Of a DNA stretch of 46,297 nt, positions 39,804 through 46,297 are shown in pieces. The notes under the pieces are model-generated. The model was not told the DNA's origin. It made no database searches and saw only the letters and a program-made list of their open reading frames with translations. The position numbers and the translations under genes were made by a program. The stretch's first letter is position 1. Each line of letters opens with the position of its first letter. Location: contig CCRI01000029.1 of the NCBI GenBank assembly GCA_000985875.1, positions 1-46,297 on the forward strand, in the 5' to 3' direction. The DNA is from Neorhizobium galegae bv. officinalis (GTDB lineage: Bacteria; Pseudomonadota; Alphaproteobacteria; Rhizobiales; Rhizobiaceae).

Positions 39804-40623
39804 GGCAATCCGGAAACCTATGATGGACAAGGCCGCGGATCCGGCTCTCAGGCGGCACCTCCTGCGGCTGATCCGCCAGCTCGCTCGTGGGGACTGCACG
39901 ATCGCGGCGGGTGAGGCGGGTGAGATCAGGCTCGTGGGGGCGGAGGAACGGACCTATCCCGCAACGGTGATCGCGCAGGCCCGTTCGCTCGGACTGGTGC
40001 AGCTTGGCGACGGCAGGATTGCCGCAAGTGCGGCGGCGTCCAGCTTCCTGCGCCGTGCGCTGGTGACCGGCGAGGACGTGTTCGTCGAGCAGCATGGCGA
40101 GATCGTCATGGCATCGGTCGAGATCGACGGCGCCCGTCAGCCGGTGCGCCGCAACCTTGCGGAATCGCCGCTCGGCGTGATCGCACGGATGAAGGACCGC
40201 GACGGCAAACCCTTCTTGCCGGCCGAAGCGCTGGAGGCGGGCGAGCGGCTGGCTGCCGATTTCACCCGCGGGCAGCTCCAGCCCCGCGTCACCGCCTCCT
40301 GGGAGCCGCGGCTCGCTACCCGCGCCAAGGGCACCGCCGGCGGCCAGGCCGATATCGCCGACAGCGCGATGTCGGCCCGCAATCGTTTTTCGAGAGCGGT
40401 GGAAGCGATGGGACCGGAACTTTCGGGCGTGGCGGTGGATGTCTGCTGCTTTGCGAAAGGGCTGGAGACCGTGGAGAGAGAACGCCAATGGCCGGCGCGC
40501 TCGGCCAAACTCATGCTACGCACCGCGCTGCTGGCACTTGCCCGCCATTATGCGCCGCCGGTTCCGGCAAGACGCCGCCAGAACCATCACTGGGGGGCGG
40601 AGGATTACCGGCCGGTCCTTTGA
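39796..40623 (+). CDS. DUF6456 domain-containing protein
   Basis: 275 residues, soluble. The C-terminal ~150 residues (ESPLGVIARMKDRDGKPFLPAEALEAGERLAADFTRGQLQPRVTASWEP) form the conserved DUF6456 block, ending in RSAKLMLRTALLALARHY; the N-terminal half contains two helical, winged-helix-like stretches. The function is unknown. The gene overlaps the DnaA-domain gene (ATGACTGA), so the two are cotranscribed and translationally coupled, implying a shared role. A hairpin follows. Confidence 0.75.
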   Translation: MTEAIRKPMMDKAADPALRRHLLRLIRQLARGDCTIAAGEAGEIRLVGAEERTYPATVIAQARSLGLVQLGDGRIAASAAASSFLRRALVTGEDVFVEQHGEIVMASVEIDGARQPVRRNLAESPLGVIARMKDRDGKPFLPAEALEAGERLAADFTRGQLQPRVTASWEPRLATRAKGTAGGQADIADSAMSARNRFSRAVEAMGPELSGVAVDVCCFAKGLETVERERQWPARSAKLMLRTALLALARHYAPPVPARRRQNHHWGAEDYRPVL

Positions 40624-40661
40624 TGGAGACTTGTTAGGCTGACGCTGCAAATGGCGCCTAC

Positions 40662-40684
40662 GTCCGCTTCGGCTCGAAGCGGAC
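40662..40684 (+). terminator. Hairpin after the DUF6456 gene
   Basis: GTCCGCTTCG-GCT-CGAAGCGGAC, a perfect 10-bp stem, enclosed by GGAGAC (40625) / GTCTCC (40688). No T-run, so termination is uncertain. Confidence 0.55.
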
Positions 40685-40741
40685 AAGGTCTCCAGCTTCT
40701 GCTAGTGAGCGCGAAGAAGATTTCTGTTGGAGCGGCTGCTC

Positions 40742-41251
40742 GTGCCACATAGCGTGCACCTATTTCGAAGCTTTGTTTTTGCTGTGTTTGGAGCGAGTTT
40801 GGCCATTGGCTCAACCCATGCCCAAACATTGGATGGCTTGCACGATTTTCAGCTCGGAAGTTCATTTGTCGAGGCGCAACGGAATGCGACTGCAAACGGT
40901 TGGGAACTGAAACAGTCCTCCCTCTCATTTCCGTACGAATGGGTAGTCGAGGGGACGGATCTTCGTCTCTTCATCTGTGAGAACAGAGTGGCGGCCATTG
41001 GAAAACACCCGAGCGGGGAATTTGAGGAATTCGTATCGATCGTATGGAACCTTCAATTGAGGTATGGGGCGCCGACTACCAAGGTTGCGACATTCATGGC
41101 TGGGGCGACTCGAATTTCCCTTATCGACGCGAACTTCGCTCTTGCCTCCGATGAACACATACTCGTGCAGCTAGGTCACTGGGGAGACAAGTTGAGTATC
41201 CATATGAATTACAGCTCAGACATCGAATGCCAGGCAGCCGTTAAACCTTGA
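40742..41251 (+). CDS. Uncharacterised secreted protein, AT-richer than its surroundings
   Basis: 169 residues from GTG 40742 (GGAG nine bases upstream; a TTG at 40727 is also in frame). A signal peptide is clear: SVHLFRSFVFAVFGASLAIGSTHA-Q. The mature chain starts TLDGLHDFQLGSSFVEAQRNA, a pattern seen in small periplasmic proteins, and has two Cys (ICEN and IECQ). No family assigned. Codon and base usage are less GC-rich than neighbours, suggesting acquisition. Confidence 0.6.
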   Translation: MPHSVHLFRSFVFAVFGASLAIGSTHAQTLDGLHDFQLGSSFVEAQRNATANGWELKQSSLSFPYEWVVEGTDLRLFICENRVAAIGKHPSGEFEEFVSIVWNLQLRYGAPTTKVATFMAGATRISLIDANFALASDEHILVQLGHWGDKLSIHMNYSSDIECQAAVKP

Positions 41252-41267
41252 TGGCGTGTAGCGCTTT

Positions 41268-41295
41268 CCTGCCGCTTCCAGCCCGAAGCGGCAGG
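41268..41295. terminator. Hairpin between convergent genes
   Basis: CCTGCCGCTTC-CAGCCC-GAAGCGGCAGG, an 11-bp perfect stem between the secreted-protein gene and the SDR gene on the other strand. It may act bidirectionally; no strong T-run. Confidence 0.6.
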
Positions 41296-41336
41296 CGTCG
41301 ATCAAAAGCGTGATCCTGGGCTCCGGGCTTCGACGC

Positions 41337-42098
41337 TCAGATTCCGAGACCGCCAGCGACGTTGATCTGCTCGCCGTTGATGTAGCCCGCATGGGGTCCG
41401 GCCAGGAAGCAGATGGTTTCCGCCACTTCCTCGAGTGTTGCGATGCGGCGGATCGGATGCATGTCGAGGATGGCGTCACGGTTCGGAAGCTCGCCGGCAA
41501 CGTCCGAGGCCATGTCCGTCGGCATGATTCCCGGCTGAACCACGTTCACGGTGATATTGCGCCGGCCGAGGTCGCGGGCAATGCCCTTCGCATAGCCGGC
41601 GAGCGCCCACTTCGTTCCGGTATAGTCGGCTACACCGGGGAAGGGGACGTAGGAGCCGAGGAGGGAGCCGACAAAGATGATCCGGCCGCCGTCGGTCAGC
41701 TTTTGCGCCGCCGCGCGGGTGTTGGCGATCGTGCCGAGCACGTTGACCTGCCACTGGCGGTTATAGTTGTCCCCGTCGAGTTCCGGATCGTCCACCATCT
41801 GACCCTGGATGGCGATGCCGGCATTGTTGACGAGGATGTCGAGCCTGCCGAATTCCGCCATCACCGTGTCGATCAGCGGCTTTGCGGAAGAAAGGTCGGC
41901 CTGGTCGCTCTTGACCGCAATCGCGCGAACGCCCTTTGCCCTCAGTTTCTCCACGACCGCTTTCGCCTTGTCGGCCGAGGCCGCGTAGCTGATCGCGACG
42001 TCTGCTCCGTGATCGGCGAACGCTTCCGCCGTCGCGGCACCAAGACCGCGCGAACCGCCGGTAATGAGGACGACCTTCCCCTTGAATATGTTGGACAT
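41337..42098 (-). CDS. Short-chain dehydrogenase/reductase (FabG/glucose dehydrogenase-like)
   Basis: 253 residues. NAD(P) motif TGGSRGLG near residue 14-21, NNAG near 92-95, and the catalytic Ser (VGSLLGS, about 145), Tyr and Lys in YTGTK near 158-162. The ending YINGEQINVAGGLGI is typical of classical SDRs. The substrate is unknown. AAGGAT lies six bases before ATG 42098. It is divergent from the TetR gene, with two operator-like direct repeats between them, so TetR probably controls it. Confidence 0.88.
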   Translation of the reverse strand: MSNIFKGKVVLITGGSRGLGAATAEAFADHGADVAISYAASADKAKAVVEKLRAKGVRAIAVKSDQADLSSAKPLIDTVMAEFGRLDILVNNAGIAIQGQMVDDPELDGDNYNRQWQVNVLGTIANTRAAAQKLTDGGRIIFVGSLLGSYVPFPGVADYTGTKWALAGYAKGIARDLGRRNITVNVVQPGIMPTDMASDVAGELPNRDAILDMHPIRRIATLEEVAETICFLAGPHAGYINGEQINVAGGLGI

Positions 42099-42173
42099 GA
42101 GTATCCTTCCTAATTTGACGAGGGCTCCGCTCGATCCTGCCGGACGGCGCCCAATTTCATAACGTATGTTACG

Positions 42174-42237
42174 ATAACGATCGGTATGAAATTTGACAGC
42201 ATCGGTCAAGCGGTTTAATAACGATCATTATGAAATT
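42174..42237. promoter_or_regulatory. Two 19-20 bp direct repeats (TetR operators) and TetR promoter
   Basis: ATAACGATCGGTATGAAAT (42174-42192) and ATAACGATCATTATGAAATT (42218-42237) are near-identical, 44 bp apart; the core ATAACGATCATTAT is an imperfect dyad. Between them lies TTGACA (42193-42198), a 17-bp spacer and TAATAA (42216-42221), the TetR promoter, whose -10 overlaps the second repeat. Confidence 0.7.
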
Positions 42238-42252
42238 GACGGGACAGAGTTG

Positions 42253-42852
42253 ATGGGACGCCATCGCGAATTCGATGTGGAGAAGGCGCTCGACGCCGCG
42301 TTATGCGTCTTCTGGCGCAAGGGTTATGAAGGTGCCTCCTATGCCGACCTGACGGAAGCGGCGGGTGTCGAAAGACCAGCCCTCTATTCCGCCTTCGGCA
42401 ACAAGGAAGCGCTCTTCCGCAAGGCCCTGGCACGCTACTACGAGCGTTATGTGGACTATATTCCCGCCGCGCTCCAGCTCCCGACGGCGCGGGAAGTTGC
42501 GGCGCACGCTCTCCAGGGTGCAATCGACCTTACCACCCGTTATCCCGACCATACGGGATGCCTCGCCATCCAGGGGGTGCTGGCGGGATCAGACGAAGCT
42601 GAGCCTGTCCGGCAGGCCCTGATAGAGGCGCGCGCCGAAGGCGAGGCGCAGCTTCGCGAACGCTTCGAGCGGGCAAAGGCCGAGGGTGACCTGCCGGAGA
42701 CGGCCAGGCCCGACACGCTTGCGGCATTCCTGATGGCCGTTCTTCATGGCATGGCGGTGCAGGCCAAGGCCGGCTTCAGTCGCGACACGCTGGAGGCCGT
42801 TGCCGAGCAGGCACTCGCCACATGGCCCGCGGGCAAGGGGGAGGGGGCTTAA
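42253..42852 (+). CDS. TetR/AcrR-family transcriptional regulator
   Basis: 199 residues. The DNA-binding domain (HREFDVEKALDAALCVFWRKGYEGASYADLTEAAGVERPALYSAFGNKEALF) resembles AcrR/NemR-type regulators, with a ligand domain containing CLAIQGVLAG and a C-terminal AFLMAVLHGMAVQAKAG helix. Divergent SDR is the likely target, typical of regulators of electrophile or quinone reductases. ATG 42253 is used because it starts the conserved domain; the frame is open further upstream without a better start. Confidence 0.87.
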   Translation: MGRHREFDVEKALDAALCVFWRKGYEGASYADLTEAAGVERPALYSAFGNKEALFRKALARYYERYVDYIPAALQLPTAREVAAHALQGAIDLTTRYPDHTGCLAIQGVLAGSDEAEPVRQALIEARAEGEAQLRERFERAKAEGDLPETARPDTLAAFLMAVLHGMAVQAKAGFSRDTLEAVAEQALATWPAGKGEGA

Positions 42853-42856
42853 CGCC

Positions 42857-43279
42857 TCAGGCCGCAGCCCTGATCCTTGCCTCTTCCCTAATCCTCTTGA
42901 CCATCGAACGCAGACCGTTGGCGCGCTGGGACGACAGGTGCTCGACCAGGCCGATGCGGTCGAAGATCTCGATCGCGTCGGTGGCGGCGATCTCAGAGGC
43001 GGTCCTGCCGGAATAGACGGCGAGCACGATGGCGACGAGGCCGCGCACGATATGGGCGTCCGAATCGCCCTCGAAGGTCATCACCGGGTCGGCGCTGCCG
43101 TCTCCGAGATGGCTGACCAGCCAGACCTGGCTCGCGCAGCCCTGCACCTTGTTCTCTGCGGTCTTCTTGTCGTCGGAAAGGTCCGGCAGCGCCTTGCCGA
43201 GTTCGATCACGTAACGATAGCGGTCTTCCCACTCGTCGAGGTATTCGAAATCTTCGATGATCTGCTCGAGGCTGGCCAT
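42857..43279 (-). CDS. sufE: SufE cysteine desulfurase activator
   Basis: 140 residues. The active-site Cys48 lies in VQGCASQVW; the flanking IEDFEYLDEWEDRYRYVIELGKALP and RGLVAIVLAVYSGRT are typical SufE blocks. It accepts sulfur from SufS and passes it to the Suf Fe-S assembly scaffold. It is a single gene here, without suf neighbours, as often found in rhizobia. GGAGCG precedes the ATG. It ends close to the TetR stop (convergent, 4 bp apart). Confidence 0.92.
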   Translation of the reverse strand: MASLEQIIEDFEYLDEWEDRYRYVIELGKALPDLSDDKKTAENKVQGCASQVWLVSHLGDGSADPVMTFEGDSDAHIVRGLVAIVLAVYSGRTASEIAATDAIEIFDRIGLVEHLSSQRANGLRSMVKRIREEARIRAAA

Positions 43280-43336
43280 AAGCGCTCCGGTTCTCCTATC
43301 CGCTCCATATAGGCACTGCAGGCCTGGACAAAAAGC

Positions 43337-43371
43337 AAAAAAAACGCCGTGAGGGGTAATCCTCACGGCGT
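43337..43371 (-). terminator. Intrinsic terminator of the DUF5330 gene
   Basis: Leftwards: ACGCCGTGAGG-ATTACC-CCTCACGGCGT followed by TTTTTTTGC. An 11-bp perfect stem and a seven-base T-run, ending transcripts from 43512 before sufE. Confidence 0.88.
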
Positions 43372-43511
43372 CAGCAAATGCTGAATGACAGGGCAGGCGG
43401 ATCAGGCACCGGGAACCGTGGCATTGAGAGCCCGATGCAAGCTTTGAAATTCGGTTTCGGATGAGACGTCCGATGTCAGGTCGAACTGGCGCGCCGACCT
43501 GGTGCGCTGGA

Positions 43512-43931
43512 TTAGTGGGTAGGCCGTTTTTGCGGGACTGGCACGGTGCCGGTGAAGATCGTATCGGCGCCCGCAGCGGCTGCCGTTTCGGCCTGCCTGG
43601 CCGGGAACGGGGTCGGTTCCGGATCGGCAAGCACTGCGGTCTCCTTGCCCTTGTCGCCGAACTGCTTGTCGAGCAGCTCGAAGGCGACCTGGGCGCCCTG
43701 TCTGGCCCTCGTGCCGAGCGCCGAGAAGGTCTCGGCACCCTTTTCGCAGACCTCAGGCTTTTCGGTGCAGATGGCGCTCACATATTGATAGGCTTCGGTC
43801 GCGGCCGAAAATGCGTTGCTGACCTGCAGGGGCGAAAGCCCGTCGGTCTCGGTCGCCGGCTTGCTGCTGAAATAGGAGAGCACTACCAGCACCGCCGCGA
43901 ACCACATACTTCCCTTGATGAGAAACCACAT
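43512..43931 (-). CDS. DUF5330 family membrane-anchored protein
   Basis: 139 residues. One N-terminal helix (about 3-22, MWFLIKGSMWFAAVLVVLSYF), then a soluble region with two Cys (ICTEKPEVCEKG near 54-63) and a Pro/Ala-rich tail ending VPQKRPTH. This is the pattern of DUF5330, a small rhizobial family of unknown function. ATG 43931 has GGTGGA upstream; a longer in-frame reading has no ribosome site. It is divergent from the histidine kinase gene. Confidence 0.75.
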   Translation of the reverse strand: MWFLIKGSMWFAAVLVVLSYFSSKPATETDGLSPLQVSNAFSAATEAYQYVSAICTEKPEVCEKGAETFSALGTRARQGAQVAFELLDKQFGDKGKETAVLADPEPTPFPARQAETAAAAGADTIFTGTVPVPQKRPTH

Positions 43932-44396
43932 CGCTCTATCCACCTGTTTTTCCCGCCCTGGGTCTTGAAGCGGGCCGCCGGATCTGTGCCGGTCTTGAGC
44001 ATGGTTGTACCGCCGGGAAGCAAATATGGCTTTGACGGGATCATTCGGTTTTTCGGCAAATTTGCCTAAAATGCGAGATATCCGATATTGCAGCGCCTTT
44101 GTCGCGAACTTGAATCGAATTTTAGCGATCGATGTTAAGCATAAATGCGGCAGGCCGCCCGAAACCCTTGGCTTTCTTCCCCCTCCGTCTGCCACAAAGG
44201 TTAACGGTTTTGGAAAAATCGAAGCAAATCCGTCGCTTACGCCCCGTTAACCACAAATTCGGAAGGCTTGGCCCTTCTGTCCCAAAGCCGGATTTTGGCC
44301 CATTGCGGGACCTCCGGCACCCCCTTCTTTTATCCTTTCCTTAAGCCACGGGGGCCTATTGTCGGCTTCGATAAACGAGTCTGTGCAGGGTTTTGC
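43932..44396. other. 465-bp divergent intergenic region upstream of the histidine kinase
   Basis: No gene supported. The region is AT-richer than average and carries GTTAACC-like half sites (44200-44206 and 44246-44252) but no complete TTAA-N7-TTAA pair. Promoters of the DUF5330 and kinase genes should lie here; no strong -35/-10 was settled on. Confidence 0.45.
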
Positions 44397-45903
<1,507 letters not shown>

Positions 45904-45932
<29 letters not shown>

Positions 45933-46297
45933 CAGGAAAAAACCTGTCAAGCAACCGGGCATTCTGTCGAACCTGCTGCTGGCGGGAGCGCGGGCTGCCG
46001 CGCGCCGGCCGAAGGCCCTGTTCGGCTGCGCGGCCTTCGGCATCGTCTTCTCCTTCGTCGCCGCCAATGCGCTCTGGTACCAGCCGGGCGGCCATCCGTC
46101 GCCCTTCCTCGCCACCCGCGATTCCAAGAACCCCAATCAGATCGCCGGTTATCGTCCCGCAAGACGCACCGCACCGGCGGACGTCACCACGTTCCGCATC
46201 GAGCGCGCCGACCCGAACGCCGCAACTCCGGCCCCGGCCGCAGCACCCACGGCAGCCCCGGCGCAGCAGACGGCAGCGCCCGTGCAGCCCGCCCCTT
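45904..46297 (+). CDS. Membrane-anchored Ala/Pro-rich protein, 5' part
   Basis: The gene starts at ATG 45904, inside the kinase's last codons, with AGGA eight bases upstream, and runs off the window end. The visible 131 residues have a basic N-terminus (TARKRKSPDRKKP), one membrane helix (about 39-56) and an extracytoplasmic Ala/Pro-rich linker (APAAAPTAAPAQQ). This is the N-terminal layout of rhizobial peptidoglycan-binding domain proteins, but the domain itself lies outside, so that is inference. Overlap with the kinase gene implies cotranscription. Confidence 0.65.

Noticed and set aside
44200..44252. CtrA-like half sites upstream of the histidine kinase
   Set aside because: No TTAA-N7-TTAA pairing; single TTAACC-like sites are too common to call.

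Overview
The window is high-GC, gene-dense chromosomal DNA from an alphaproteobacterium, most likely a member of the Rhizobiaceae (Rhizobium/Agrobacterium/Ensifer type). Indicators are a MucR/Ros zinc-finger regulator, a dmeRF nickel/cobalt pair, a seven-gene Mrp (Pha-type) antiporter operon, DUF930 and DUF5330 proteins, a FixK/FNR-type box, a CtrA-type box and rhizobial palindromic intergenic repeats. The species cannot be named from sequence alone. I found no rRNA, tRNA, CRISPR array, prophage or intact insertion sequence.

Layout. 1-4.5 kb: tail of a metallophosphoesterase, ThuA-like protein, a WYL regulator divergent from a LysE exporter with a 20-bp operator between them, a cytochrome c', a diheme cytochrome c and a lone HicB. 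4.5-6.1 kb: a GNAT acetyltransferase behind what looks like a complete transcription attenuator (promoter, near-leaderless 17-codon ORF with consecutive Tyr-Phe-Trp codons, competing hairpins, terminator), then a proline iminopeptidase. 6.2-15.1 kb: accessory-rich stretch with three toxin-antitoxin pairs (TumE/TumA-like, MazEF, HicAB), a MerR regulator facing a truncated CDF-like small protein, dmeRF, two small proteins sharing a short motif, oligopeptidase B and a 180-bp inverted-repeat element. 15.2-31.3 kb: mostly single enzymes, exporters and their regulators (DUF930, AI-2E transporter, CatE-like dioxygenase, a Usp-DksA-HlyIII group behind a FixK/FNR box, two LysE/EamA exporters, MarR-EamA, TetR-SDR, cupin, aldose epimerase, Lrp-hydrolase, MsrB).

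31.5-38.2 kb: mrpABCDEFG, a multisubunit cation/proton antiporter, broken after mrpA and after mrpC by intergenic blocks of palindromic repeats, one a 152-bp MITE-like element with 22-bp terminal inverted repeats. 38.6-40.6 kb: mucR, a short protein that is essentially only the DnaA DNA-binding domain, and an overlapping DUF6456 gene. 40.7-46.3 kb: an AT-richer secreted orphan, a TetR/SDR divergon, sufE, DUF5330, a two-TM sensor histidine kinase and the start of a membrane-anchored Ala/Pro-rich protein cut by the window edge.

The recurring theme is local regulator-target pairing with visible operators in the shared intergenic region (WYL/LysE, MerR/CDF-like, DmeR/DmeF, MarR/EamA, TetR/SDR twice, Lrp/hydrolase). 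The best candidates for new biology are the YFW leader attenuator, the MerR-driven CDF remnant, the paired LAxALWxME proteins and the DnaA-domain/DUF6456 pair.
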